From positions 186,001 to 250,000 of the forward strand of contig JALLLS010000027.1 of NCBI GenBank assembly GCA_025094145.1: a DNA stretch of 64,000 bases. The letters run 5' to 3'. The position numbers and the translations under genes were made by a program. Position 1 is the first letter of the stretch. Each line of letters starts with the position of its first letter. The DNA comes from Spinellus fusiger (lineage: Eukaryota; Mucoromycota; Mucoromycetes; Mucorales; Phycomycetaceae). This document shows, piece after piece, positions 51,308 to 63,539 of the stretch. Below the pieces are notes generated by a model that saw only the letters and a program-made list of their open reading frames with translations, was not told the DNA's origin and did not search any database.

Positions 51308-53142
51308 CAGTCATGCAAAATTAGAAAGTATATGACCCCCTAATTTATACATTTTTAAACATGATTCATCTTCTTTTTACCACAGAATCACATTCTATTA
51401 AGCAATCTCAAATGTCAAACTCAGAATCCTCAACTAGAAACTCTAGAGTTTATAATAAGCTTGAAGAAAAGAGAGTACTGGGGTGTTTACTGGCTTAAAA
51501 AAAAGAAAATTACTCTATGGGTAGCATTTCAAAGGTCGTTGGCATTAGCAAGTCTACTGTCCAAAAGATCATTAGTAGAATCATGACTAATGGTACATCT
51601 CTACCAAGACATAATTCTGGTGCACCAAAAAAATTAACGAGAGAGACCTCAGACGACTTGAGGCCATTCTAAGAGGCAACCCATTTGCCTCCTATAACTA
51701 CATAAATTTTAAACTTAAGGCACATGAGATAATCATCTGTAGAGCAATAATCATCAAATAAATACATCAGATTGGGTTTGGTTCCTACTTCGCAGCACAC
51801 AAACCAAGGTTGTCTGAAGAAAATATGAAGAAAAGACTTTGTTGGGCCAAGGAACAGGTCAATTGGACTCCTGAGGACTGGAGACGCATTGTATGGTCTG
51901 ATGAGTCACGGTTTGAAGTAGAGGGTTACCAGGGAGGAACCAGAGTGATTCAAAAGATTGGGGAAAAATACAAGTCTGCTCATAGTGTACCTACAACCAA
52001 ATGGGGGAAGGGTAGCATAATGATCTGGAGCTGATTCTGGGCAGGTGGATTTGGGCCTTTGGTCTTTATTGATGGCACTGTGAATCAGGACATATATGTC
52101 AATATTTTGGCAGAAAGTTTTCTGCCCTGGTTCATTGAAGTGAACAAGAAAGATGATAGGGACTTTATATTCCAACAAGATGGGGCTAGCTGCCATACAG
52201 GTGGCTATACCAGGTGGTGAAAAAAGACATATCAAATTAGGGTGCTTTGATTACTGGCCCACACAATGTCTTGACTTAACTCCAATTGAACATCTCTGGA
52301 GCTGTCTCAATAAGCTTATCAATGACAAGAGGGCTGGTATTAATAATATTGATGAGCTCAAGATAGTCTTAGATGAAGCTTGGGGAAATATCTGTGTTGA
52401 TCTTGCCAAACGTTTAGTTGGCTCAATAAAGGATTGCTGCCAGGCAGTTATTGATGCCAAAGGTGGCCCAACAAAATATTAAATAAAAACTTTTTTAAAT
52501 ACATTAATATAAACAATATTTTAAACTAACTTTGTGTTGAATTTGAAGTCATTAGTATGTGTTTTGAGGTCGTAACATTTATATCCATGAAGCATGCTTT
52601 TTTTTCAGGATTTTGTATAATTGGGCAACAGGATTTGTCTTGAGACTTGCAGGACCTCAGGAAAGGCTGGCTGCTCTTGTATGTGTAGAGGTTAGGTGGC
52701 TTTTGGGTAGTGAGTTGGGGGAACTTGGTTCTTAAGGATGCAGGAGCTTTGGTTATGATAACCTAGAGGGGGCACTCTGGAAATAGATCTGGGGAGGAAC
52801 AAAAGAATAGGTAACAGAGACTTCTTCTATTAACAGACAAACGAAATGAACAAACAAGAGAACAACCAGGAACAGAGCAAGAACTAACAACTTAACTTAT
52901 CCTTGGGCCTAAACTACCCTACTTTTGGATTCCAAGTATTTGTATTGACTTCTTTTTATTATAATGTGCAATTGGCTAATATATATACTATTCTTCTGAA
53001 ATATTTATTACGGTAACTACTTTTAGAAACTCTATCATATTCCACGTCTTCCACAGCCATCCATGCAAATAGGTGGATAGACGTTACCTATTCTACAATT
53101 TCAAAAAATGAAAATTGTATACTTTCTAATTTTGTGTGACTG
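51308..53142 (+). mobile_element. Tc1/mariner element, family A, copy 2
   Basis: Inverted termini of about 25 bp (CAGTCATGCAAAATTAGAAA and, inward from the right, CAGTCACACAAAATTAGAAA) flanked by TA at 51306-51307 and 53143-53144. Transposase pieces: HTH, WSDESRF (Asp 1), FQQDGASCHTG (Asp 2), LTPIEHLWSC (Glu), then LDEAWGNICVDLAK and QAVIDAKGGPTKY ending at 52482. It has a TGA after SIMIWS, a frameshift near 52218, and a one-base A-run difference from the other copy near 51628, so it is defective. About 620 bp of extra DNA lies between the end of the transposase and the right terminus, longer than usual. Confidence 0.85.
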
Positions 53143-54888
53143 TATAACTTGAACTTTTAAATTTGTAAGAATATAATTTACATTTATCATAATGTATATT
53201 TTGATATATAATCTTAGAATCATACCCATCTAAAAAGCAAGTGATATGTTTAAATTTTTCTGGATTACTTATCTGAGCACAACACATTCTTATAATCTTA
53301 TTACTAAAAAATTCAAATGATAAGAATTCATTACACTAATATTTAAGAGCATTTTGTTGTGTTCCAACTTCAATCCAAAGATTCTTCATGAATTGGTCAA
53401 CATGAGTAGTATGCTGTGACATTCAGAATACTCTATAAAAGCTTGAGTGCACACAAGTACCATAGCACATCTTTGTATCATCTCACTGATTGGTTGTAAC
53501 TACAAATCAACCTTCTAAGCTCAAATTATTATTGGACACTTAATGAGCTGCCTTCATCTATAAATCCTTAGTGGATTAAATAAGACCTATCAAAGGCAAT
53601 TAAAAGTGAAGACATAATAGATGGCTCTATAATGGTGTGCTTATTCAATGAACCAACCATAAGGCTACACCTATGTAAACTACCATAGGATAGATCATCT
53701 ACACCAACCATACAGTTGCATCTATCAATAAGCTATGCAATGGACTAATCATTAACTACCAAAAGGTAGAATGCCACTGAAGGATAAGCACCCACAAAAA
53801 GTATAAATAATGAACCACTCTTTACTTAATAAAAATTATCTTTGTTCAGTCTCATTATTTTCTACTTGTCTGAATAATCACACTATGTTTTTATTTTTCT
53901 CATTAATTAGATAACTAATATTAATAATTTTTTCCTATTTTTTGTTTATTAAATTATCCAATTCTTTTGATAATATTTGTTGACATTCATTTTTAGAAAT
54001 CATAAGTTTTTTATTTAAATATAATAAATTCAATTTTTAGCATAATATAAATGGTAATTATATTTAAATACCTATCATTAAATATATTTTTTTGATAAAG
54101 AAAATCCAATAAAAATAGAAGTAAAAAAATATATTGGTTACATTCAGAAAATAATTAATAACATATTGTATTGTATTTCTGTTATTATTTAAAAAAAAAT
54201 TAGATAAATATAATAGTATTGGATAAATCATTATATTAAAAAAATAACTCCTTAAAATATATTATAGGGATTATTGTCATTGCTACCATAAATTAAATAT
54301 TAATAAATTAAACATACTTTAATAACAATAAAATCTTTAATAATTATATTTTTAATTATAAAATATATTTGATAGTCCCTCTTAACTAATAGAATATACA
54401 AAATATACTGTTTTAAATATATTCTTTTCATAATAAACCAGATTCTATAAAGATTTTGTTAATAAAATATACAAAGGTATAAAAGTTATTTATCAGTATG
54501 GATTACTATATTATTAAATTCTGGTAATTATTTAAATTCTTAAGACAAACATTCATCATACATAGCAAATGCTTCTCACTTAACATTAGTGCAGACAAAT
54601 TTTATCTGTTCCCTGAAAGTACAATGATGGAATAGGTAGATGAAAGTATCCCAATTTACTATATAGGGTAATAAGACTTCTTCTACCATTTTTTTCTCTC
54701 TCAAGCACATGAACAAAGAACAACACAAAGATACCATTTAAAAATACATTCAGTATTTAACCTATAGTGTTTCTTGCACTCTGTTTATCCTTAGTGTTGT
54801 TTCTGCAAGATCAAATGAGACATATTTACAATAATGGCAGGATGGAAAGCAGGGTGATCTTAATTATATTTACTTTGTATAAATTTAC
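53143..54888. other. AT-rich spacer; possible solo LTR
   Basis: At about 53355-53885 the sequence is less AT-rich, begins near TGTTGTGTTCC, has a TATAAATAATG box at about 53804 and AATAAAAATT 25 bp later, and ends near ATCACA; this layout resembles a solo LTR, but no target duplication was found. From 53890 to 54560 the DNA is extremely AT-rich with no open frame. Confidence 0.35.
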
Positions 54889-56560
54889 TTAAACTAGACC
54901 AAAATACTCTTTATTGTCACTGTCATCATCACTGTCATCATCAACAGACAACTCATTCTCCATGTCTACTTCGTCCCATAACACTTTTGTTAGACAGTCA
55001 TTGCTGCTGTTTATATTTGAGGAAGAATTAAGGAAATCGTCCATAGACTTCCTCTTGGTAACCTTGGTAGCCAGCCTTTTGACTGTCAAGCTCATCTCCT
55101 ACAAAGTACTGTTAATGATATATGTTCAAATATAACTAAATTTTTCTTTACTTACCAAAAGATTTAAAAGACCACTGACTAATGCCTGTGCTGCTTCAGG
55201 GAGATTGTCAAGAGTTGTGGGGAAGAAAACACTTTTTATCTTTCTTGTCATATATATCTTTTTTTGACTCAAAGACAAAGAGTATAAATGTAGTTCAAAT
55301 CCCATCACAATCACATAAGGGATGTGAACCTCTTGGAAGTTAATAAATGGGTCTTTGCTTATGATTGAATTAAGCAAAGCCTTTGAGGCAACAACAGTCT
55401 TCCTCTTATCCTTAAAAAACTTTTGTTCAGAAACAAGCTTGGAGAATTCTCCATAGCCATTATCAGACAATTGTCTGTTTGGGCTAGCAGTAACTAGACG
55501 CAAGTCCATCTTCATATTAATCCCAAGTGCAGTCAGGGAGTTGGGTGTTGTGTCACCCCTAAAAAAACTGAATAAGAGCAGCAAATGCATATATTACAAC
55601 AAATCAACGTACCAGTGAGGTGTAATGCTTGTATTTCTGAAAACCTTTTCAACAAGTGGACTCCAGAACTTAACCAAAAAGTCACATTCTGAGTAGGACT
55701 GTACCATTTGGCTTTCGAACAAGTAAGCTTCATTCATGTGCTTCTTGAGGCTATTTTTTTTATAATAAAATCAGCACATAACTTGTAGAATCAGCCGCCA
55801 TACTTACACAAACTTTACGATGGAGGCAGCAGTATTTATTCCCATGTTTGAAGATGAGATGGTTTTCAAATTGACAATCGTGACATTCAAACCTCTCCTG
55901 TTCTTCTTCATGTTCTAAATAAAAGATTAGTATATGTCGCCTAAAGAGCTATATTCAAACTCTTACCCTTAGATGTTTGTCTATCTGTTTCAAATCTCTT
56001 TCTTCGAACTCGGGCTCCTTGCTATCTGAGATAATATTTTCTCTTAATGCATTATCCAAGAGAGTGATGGGTGAGCCAGGACTGGCATCAGATAAATCTA
56101 AGATGTGGTTTCGTGACAAGCTTGGGGCATACATATTAGTTAAATATTACATTTTCTTCTCTTTCTGATTACGTCTTGTAGTATAGCTGTCTATACTTAG
56201 TGGGTTTCTTATGGTTAAAAGAATTAAATAGAGCATTGACAGTCTTGAACTGAGAGGATATGTCAGCACAAGTATTCGGCTTATAATTTGATGTCCACTC
56301 ACCTCTGTGATTTTGTTTTGCTCTTTTTGACTCTAGAAAGTATCAATGAAGGTTACATACAATGTGAGTTAAGCAGACAGGGCCAGTATTTTTACTTTAA
56401 GATTACGTCTCTAAATATAAAAACTTAGTAAAAATTGTTCAATTTTGGAAAAGATATATAGTTATACCTGTTCATCGATAACTCCAGCTTGTACTTCTGA
56501 GTAAAGTTGCTCTCTCTTCCTAGCAGTCTTCAACAGCGTTTTGTTTAATTTATCTGCCAT
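54889..56560 (-). CDS. Unknown protein, seven exons, acidic C-terminus
   Basis: Exons in transcript order: 56560-56468, 56330-56173, 56120-55967, 55914-55808, 55750-55613, 55558-55156, 55098-54889; all phases close and give 420 residues. Central block: LFESQMVQSYSECDFLVKFW, SPLVEKVF, then a region with MDLRLVTASPN, EFSKLV and KTVVASKALLNSI. The last exon is basic (KVTKRKS) then strongly acidic (VDDDSDDDSDNKE). From memory, blocks like SYSECDFLVK-W occur in uncharacterised, often multi-copy proteins of Mucorales; this could not be checked. No catalytic motif is recognised. The start ATG is only 92 bp from a Tc1 element, so its promoter has probably been altered. Acceptor 56331 (GAG) is less certain. 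Confidence 0.6.
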
Positions 56561-56811
56561 TGTAACAAATAAAATATTGTATGAAAGAAAGAAATATTGG
56601 TTTTTTCCAAAAGATTTGTAAATTGATATATATTTTTTGCGTCCCGAAATTACGGTCCCAGGCAATAAATAAGTAGACGGCGAACTCATTTTTATTTTTT
56701 ATTCTTCAAAAATAAAATAGACGTATTTTCTTTTCTTTTATAACTTATTAAAAAAAAAGACCTTAATCAATCTAAATAAGTAGACTCTTAGCCAAGAACA
56801 TGAAGATAGTC

Positions 56812-56822
56812 CCATCAAAAGA
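56812..56822 (+). repeat. Target-site duplication of the LINE, left copy
   Basis: CCATCAAAAGA, identical to 61765-61775, directly followed by ten T (the LINE poly(A) on the minus strand). Confidence 0.85.
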
Positions 56823-56999
56823 TTTTTTTTTGTATGGAAATCAGTGACCAGTTTTATTTACACACACAGCCTATCAGAAGGAGGGAGGAAGGCGAGAGAA
56901 AAAGATATATCTATAAAGGACAAAATAAAAGAAACAAGAAACAAGAAAAACAACAAAAGGGAAAACAACTACTGATAATTGTCTAGCTCTTGCTCTTCT

Positions 57000-59900
57000 G
57001 CCAGAACAGTCACCAAAGAGACTGCACTCTGGGCTACCACAGTGGGTAGAAAGGGCTTGTTATCAAAAACAAGTCTCAAATGTGCTCTCCAAATGGCTAG
57101 TAAAATCGAACTTATAATTTGGCAAGAGTACATAAACTCATATACGTTTTCGTATGGAACAGTGCAAAAAGAGCGTCAGAAATTGTTAAAAAGGTGGGTA
57201 CATGTCCAAATTGAGATGACCACACATCAAACCAAACCTACCACTTGGGTGGGCATTGGAATAAGAAGTGAAGAGGATCTTCAACAGGGTGGTTGCACAA
57301 GAGACAAGAGCTGGAGGTAAAAATTGCAGGAACAAGAGAGTAAAGTCGTTGGCGGCAAGGCAGTTTACCATGAAGTAGGCGAAGCCACACATTGTTCATT
57401 TGAATCAACCGTCAGGGGAGGAAGACAACATCTCAATAACAGAGCATCTAAGAGAGTTTCCCTTTTAGCATAGGCATGACGAAGACGGCGAATCAAGCCT
57501 GGAGCTACTCGTAAATCTGCTACTGGCTTCCATCGAAGTCCCTGTAGAGCTGGATCAAAGAAAAATACATCTCTAACCAGAAGTTTTCGGTATCAATGAG
57601 ATTATTTAAAATTCTCTGAGTTTACTTACCAAACATCCTTCAATGGTAAATTCAAGCATGTAGTTGGTGACAGAGAACAATTAAAGAGAGACCGGGGCAA
57701 GGCATCCATGGCTTTAAGCAAAGTGGCTAGAGAATTGAGGCTATTTTGCAAAAAGAAAGGGCGAGAAGACGGAAAGAAAAGTGGGATAAAATAGTCACCA
57801 ACATTGCACAGAGACTGAAGAACATGTCTGATGTAGACAGTAGCAAAAGAGCCACTGGCACGAGGTGAAAGTAGGGGTGCAAGCCAACGCCATTGCAATG
57901 CTAATTGCTGTCTAGGTGGATCCAATATACCCAGTCTTTCTTTACCCTTGGGTGCAGTAAGAAAAAAGTAACGAACAACAGGAAACATGCGGCGTTGAAG
58001 AAAAGAAGATATAATTGATTGGAGTCGACGAAAGAAAAGCTTAAAAACAAGGATCACCCTGAGAACATGCCATGCTCTCGAAAGAACAAGAGTATTAATA
58101 ACTGTTGCTCTCCCAAGAACAGACAGCTGACGTTGTGAATGGATATGACATGCCGTACTGATAGTATCCAGCAGTCGAGTGCAGAACACACTTCTCTGTG
58201 CCAAAGATGTATACAGTGGGAACCCAAGATAGATCAATGGATGGGCAGACTGTCTGTCATGCCAACTGGTCATTCCATACTGTTCAAGAGCAGGTCGCCA
58301 AGAGGGCAAAGAAGCACCAGAAAGATAAAAGACTTGGGTCTTTGCAAAATTGATTTTGGCATTATATGCCTTACTGTAGAGATCCAAATGTATTTACAGT
58401 GTATTCAAGTCCTGCTGATCTTTTAGAAAAATGAGAGCATCATCAGCATAGGCCAATAGTTTGATAGGAGCAGGAATAGGCTCAAAAGAGTGTGGGTTGG
58501 CTTGAACAAGAGAGTAGCCATTAAACTGAGGATCGTTGAGGATACAGCGTAATAATGGTTCAAAGGCCAAGTTGAATAGTACAGGGGATAGTGGATCACC
58601 CTGAAGCAAGCCTCTGTCTTGAGGTATTGGTAAGGATAAGAGCCCGTTAACATTAACCCGGATGATGGTTCCAAAGAAGAGAGCTGTGATGGAGTTGACT
58701 AACTGGGGAGGAAAGCCAAACCGAAGAAGAGAAGATAGATACAGGTGGTGAACACGGTTGTATGCCTTTTCCTGATCTATCATCACACCAATAATAGAAG
58801 ATCCATATCTCTGGGCATCTTCCATCACCAGTCGTGCCATCATACCATTGTCAGCCATGAACCTACCACACACAAAGCCAGTTTGGCAGGGATTTACCAA
58901 AGGTCCACATTTGCCAATAATACGTGCATTCACCAAGCGAGTAAACACTTTAGCGTCTGTGTTAATGAGAGAGATGGGTCTTCAATTGCAAAGCAAAGAG
59001 AGATCCTCTGTCTTGGGCAATAGTACCATAAACGTATCACGCCAACTAGAAGGGAAGATACCAGACACCAGAGCAAGAATTTCATATGGAATACCATCTG
59101 ACCCAGGACTACTTCGACGTGGTGTGCATGAAACACCCATCAGAAGATCATCCATGGTGAATGGATCACATAGCTTATTTCTAACAGTGGCCGGTATGAT
59201 GCGTGTTGTGGGAATAGCCTCTAACGCAGAAGCAAGGGCTGAGTCCTCAATTGGATCTGGAGTGTATAGTTGTTTGTAGAAGCACTGAGCAGCTTCAGTC
59301 TTCTCACTAGAAGTGATGCACAAGTTGTTGGTATTGGGGTGACAGAGGCTAGGAATAGATTGCTGCTGTTGCCTATTAGCTACAGTGTTCTTCAAATACC
59401 ATGCTGACATCTCTCCATGTTCTCTCCAATGCTTTCCAGCCTTCAAAGCAGCAATCTTTATCATCTCTCGCTGGAGCACAGCAATCTGTGTCTCAACAGG
59501 AGGAAGAAGAGTAGTGAGATAAGAGGTGTAGCAATAGTTGCGAAGAATACGGTTACGCTTGCGACCAAATTGTTGAGCTGTCTGTCTAACAGACTCCTTT
59601 ACTTTCTCCCACTGGCTCTGAGTGTCCAAAGCACTAAGATGAGGAAAAGGATCCGTCAAAACAGAGGAAGGTTTTTGCTGAAAAGCAGGTTTTGCAGCCA
59701 AAGCTGGGTTAGCACTATAGATCCCTTTACCATGAGGTGTTGGGCCAAAAGAAAAGACTGTAGTAAGAAGGGCATGGTCTGTCCAAGCAGAAGAGATAAA
59801 TTCTACATTCAAAGAGTGCACAAAAAGTGCTATGTCATTGGATGAGATCATATAATCAATGCAAGAACTAGAATTGGATCGACGAAAAGTAGGTAAAGGA

Positions 59901-60454
59901 GGCATATTTAGAGCTGTAAGACAGTCCAGGAAGTGGGATGCTAGTGTGTTAATCCAAGAAGGCACACCACGAACAGGAGACAAGAAAGAAGAAGAATTGA
60001 AATCTCCAACAAGGAACAGACGTTTAAAGCTGTCAGATTCTTGTGGATCATACATTTGTTGTAGAAGAGATTGAAAAAAGCTCTTTCTGGGTCCATATTG
60101 TGCTGGAGCATAGATGACAAGAAGATCAAATGGATCAAAGAAATTGTTAGAGTGAGAGACAGTGGCCCGTAGTGCACGACCATCCAAATCTAAAGAAGGA
60201 AGGGCAGGAGAAAGTAATATTGAAGAATCCAAAAACACTAAGCCGTAGTGTTGAGACCACAGGCTAGATGTAGTTTGGAATTCAAGATCAAGAGTAGGAA
60301 CAAAGTTGGGAGAAGCATTTGTCTCTTGAAGAGCCACTAAATGAAGGTCTTACATTCGTAAAAAACGAATAAGACCTCGCCTAGAAGATGCATCAGAAGA
60401 CATGACAAGACTTCGATAGTTTAGGCTGCCAATCCTAAGAAGGTTGTTAGACAT
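57000..60454 (-). pseudogene. LINE ORF2 (endonuclease + reverse transcriptase), interrupted
   Basis: Starts MSNNLLRIGSLNYRSL. Endonuclease landmarks: VALQETN (catalytic Glu), LVGDFNSSS, CIDYMI and WTDHALL (terminal Asp-His). The RT follows: RRSSPGSDGIPYEIL, RPISLINTDAKVF, GLLQGDPLSPVLF, and YADDALIF as the catalytic box. After the RT come LPSWRPALEQYG and INTLVLSRAWHVLRV, then a CLLC ... HFLFQC zinc-finger at about 57240-57300. Stops interrupt at least four points, for example TAA before DLHLVALQE and TGA where NWRPISL would have Trp. Length without stops would be about 1,150 residues. Confidence 0.85.
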
Positions 60455-61759
60455 ATATGCCTAAATGGCTTGGTGTCTTAGTAGTGCGACCACTCCTAGT
60501 CTTTGTATATGTCAATAGAGCATGCTTAAAGGTTGTCTTGACCTTTTTCTTAATCTGAGTCTTGGCTGGCATCTTTGTCTTCTCTACAACATTAAGAGAC
60601 TTGTCTGTTCTAATTGGGGATACTATATCCAGTGTTGGTGGTATTGAGGCTTCTGCCCTATCTACGGCATCAGCAAAGTGCTCCATGTTATTATCATTGA
60701 GTCATCCTCTTCCTCATCCTCCTCATCCTCTTCCAGGGCTTTCACCTCTCTCTTCTCTTCCAAGGCCTTTTCCTTATTCTCCTTTTCTGTTCCATTATCC
60801 TGCTCTGTCAGGGGAGAGGTGGTGGTGTTGACAGGTGTGTTCTTAATGGGTTCAATAGGCACTGTGGTGGGTGCTGGCTGCACAACCTTAGGACGCCTAC
60901 GGCCCAAGTCATCTCTGTTTCTAGGATAATTAGCTGCTACATGTCTCTCTTCTTGACACCCATAACACATTCGTTTAAGGCGAGTGGGGCACTGTTCTCT
61001 TGAATGTTTCCCTTTGTGGCATTAGGAACAGTGCTTGAGCATATCCTGCCACGTAGCAAAAAAAAACGTACTTGAACCATCATACCATTCTACTCTATGG
61101 CTCTATGGCTTAAAATTGACTGCTGGAGAAGCAGTACATTCCAGGAAAGCATACCCCCTTCCTAGATACCACTCTTCATGTTCCTCCACATGAAGTCCTA
61201 CTTCTAGAACTTTCCCATATGGTGTGAGGGATTCTAAAATTCCCGCACGCACACTCTCAGCATCATCAAAAGGAAGGTTTTTGAGGGAGAGCTTAGTGAC
61301 TTTGCAGTCACCGGGGATAGCTGGGTAGGCCTTGAAGACACCATCTCCAATTGCCAAGCCACTTCCTTCACAGGCAGCAACACAGTGCTCCTCAGACTGA
61401 AGGATGACCTCCACGATCGTCCGAGATCCTTCTTTATGGGTGGCCATGGCCAAGCCTATACCAATAGGAGAGGCCTTATGAGCCTCCCTGTAAAATTGAG
61501 AGGATGTCACTTTGGTGTTGGTGACATCATAAAAGATACAAGGCTTCTTGCTGGAAGCCTGACACCAGACTCAGGGTAATGAGGCTGGATCTGTTGAGGG
61601 ATTGTCTACTGGTGGTGTAAGAGGAACAGTCTTTTACTTTGCTGCTGCCGAGTTCGAACGAAAAGGTATTGCTTTACGCTGTTGTTTTGGTCCATGAGGT
61701 GTGTTGGGTGGGCTATGTGCACCACCTGGCGAGTCCGAATTTTTAGCGGAAGGAGCCAT
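60447..61759 (-). pseudogene. LINE ORF1 (gag-like, two CCHC knuckles), interrupted
   Basis: Begins MAPSAKNSDSPGGAHSPPN. A central RRM-like region has VTKLSLKNLPFDD and YLGRGYAFLECTA. Zinc knuckles: C-x2-C-x4-H-x4-C with a stop inside the first pair (CHKGKHSREQC), then CYGCQEERH with the last Cys replaced by Tyr. A long acidic stretch (EEDEEDEEEDD) precedes a frameshift near 60690, after which the frame continues (MEHFADAVDRAEA) to a stop at 60447, overlapping ORF2 by 8 nt. Four stops are visible. Confidence 0.75.
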
Positions 61760-61764
61760 GTATG

Positions 61765-61775
61765 CCATCAAAAGA
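61765..61775 (+). repeat. Target-site duplication of the LINE, right copy
   Basis: CCATCAAAAGA, identical to 56812-56822; the Tc1 family C sequence continues after it (AGAGAGCATGATG). Confidence 0.85.
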
Positions 61776-62693
61776 AGAGAGCATGATGTGCTTATTAGAG
61801 GTCAAATCATAGGACAATGGAAAAGATATGCTACTTATCAAGAGATTGCTGACAATCTCAACCTCCCAAAGAGTACAGTGGGCAGGAATCTCCTATTGTA
61901 TAAAAACAAAGGAACAATTCAACTCAATATTCGTACAAGAAGACCTGAAAAGATTTTATCTATTTCAAAACTGACATTGGTTTTGTCTATTCATAGAAAC
62001 CCTATGCAATTGTTTGCATATCATTTGAAAAATATGAATGATGCAGGTGTAGACATTTGCCGTAGTACATTTATAATATATATGAATAAACTTGGGGGTT
62101 TTTTTTCATGCTCACCATCAAGAAAACCAGGTATGACACTTACTCACAAGCAAAGACGATTGGAATGGTGTTAAAACAAGGTTGATTGGCCAGTGGTGAG
62201 GTAGAATAATGTCGTTTGGTCTGATAAATCTCGTTCTAAAGCTGTAGGCAATGCTAAGGAGACTAGAGTAATTAGGAAGAAAGGTGAAAGGTATGAGGAG
62301 CGTCATACACAATAAACATACAAGTATGACAAGGGTTCAGTCATGGTGTAGAGCCTCTTGTACTCTTGGAGGGATCAATGGATCAAGACAAGTGCGTCAA
62401 TGTACTTGCCAAATACTTTCTTCTCTAATCCCAAAAATTGCAAGAAGACCTCAATGAGACCATCCTCTTCCAAGAAGACGGTGCTCCACTATAATAAAGA
62501 ATAATGGCCTTGCTACAAAGTGCTGAGCAATATTTTTGTAATGAGGATGTAGACAATCATCTAAAGAACAACTGTTCCAAATCTTGTGTTATTCTATAAG
62601 CTTTTCATTGTGAACATCTTGGACTGATAGATATACTTTTATTTTTTTTTAATAAAAAAATATTTCCCGTCCACTCATTCATTACATGGAACT

Positions 62694-63539
62694 ATATTTA
62701 TAACAATAAAATAAAGTAGCCTATTTACAGCTATGGTATGATGAATACTTTAGATATGACCATAAATTTAGAATAAAGACAGCTTGTTAGATTGCACTGT
62801 GGTTTTATAGTATGATGTTAATAGTCTATAGAAGGCAGTATAAACAATCGCTTGGAGGAATATGCATTTTATTTTGATGGGAGTTGGGGACATAATGATT
62901 TCTCGTTTTTAATGCTAGAGTCTACCATTTACTTTCAAGACACAGTCATGAGAGTGTTAGTAGTATATGCTTTCTATTATATCAATAGTCAAGGCTCAGA
63001 ATGAAGTCAGCTACATATCCCACTGCTTATCCGTCAATAGAATAATCCTACATAGATTAGAAGCAGCTATGGTCAATACTATATTATTCAGTTTGATCCA
63101 TCATAAATTAATAACTGTAGGAAATGTTTTATTTCTATTACTAAAGAATTCATGAATTTATAACACAGTTAGGATAAAGCATGAGAAATAAAATGAAAAA
63201 AGCAGAGGGAGGGATTTTTTTTAAAAAGATCTACTATAGGGGATATGTCTGCGGATAAACATCCATGGACTATTATCAATAAGCTATTCTTATGCAATAT
63301 AAATAAAATATTATGAAAAACAGGGTAATGAGGACGTGTAGATCTTATTCTAAAGATATCACAAAATAGCTTCTTTATTTATTGAATGTAGGACATCATT
63401 ATTGAGTGTAAGGAAAAAAATATTGTATATCTATACTAAGATTTTTTTATTAAAAAAAAAAGCTTTATTATCCATGTACATTTATAAAGAGAATATAATG
63501 AATGAATGAAAACAAGGAATATGCAAGGTATATACAAAC
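62694..63539. other. AT-rich spacer
   Basis: No gene is supported. Short frames at 62967-63155 have no recognisable features. Confidence 0.5.

Larger units (their letters stand above)
56823..61764 (-). mobile_element. Near-full-length LINE (APE-type non-LTR retrotransposon)
   Basis: A 4.94-kb minus-strand element bounded by an 11-bp target duplication and a ten-base poly(A). Its 5' end lies only 5 nt before the ORF1 ATG (61759). ORF1 (to 60447) carries two CCHC zinc knuckles; ORF2 (from 60454) carries an AP-like endonuclease, a reverse transcriptase with YADD, and a C-terminal zinc-finger domain. Stops and a frameshift in both frames make this copy inactive. Domain order fits the L1/Tad group of LINEs; I cannot place it more precisely. 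Confidence 0.88.
56653..62693 (+). mobile_element. Tc1/mariner element, family C, copy 2, split by a LINE
   Basis: The element runs 56653-56822 and resumes after the LINE at 61765-62693. Together about 1.1 kb, matching copy 1 (50206-51291) in reverse orientation. The left terminus reads CGGTCCCAGGCAATAAATAA next to TA; the right ends in ATTACATGGAACT. The HTH exon-like frame 61768-62174 is the same as in copy 1. The interrupted target reads CCATCAAAAGA once in copy 1 and twice here. Confidence 0.85.
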
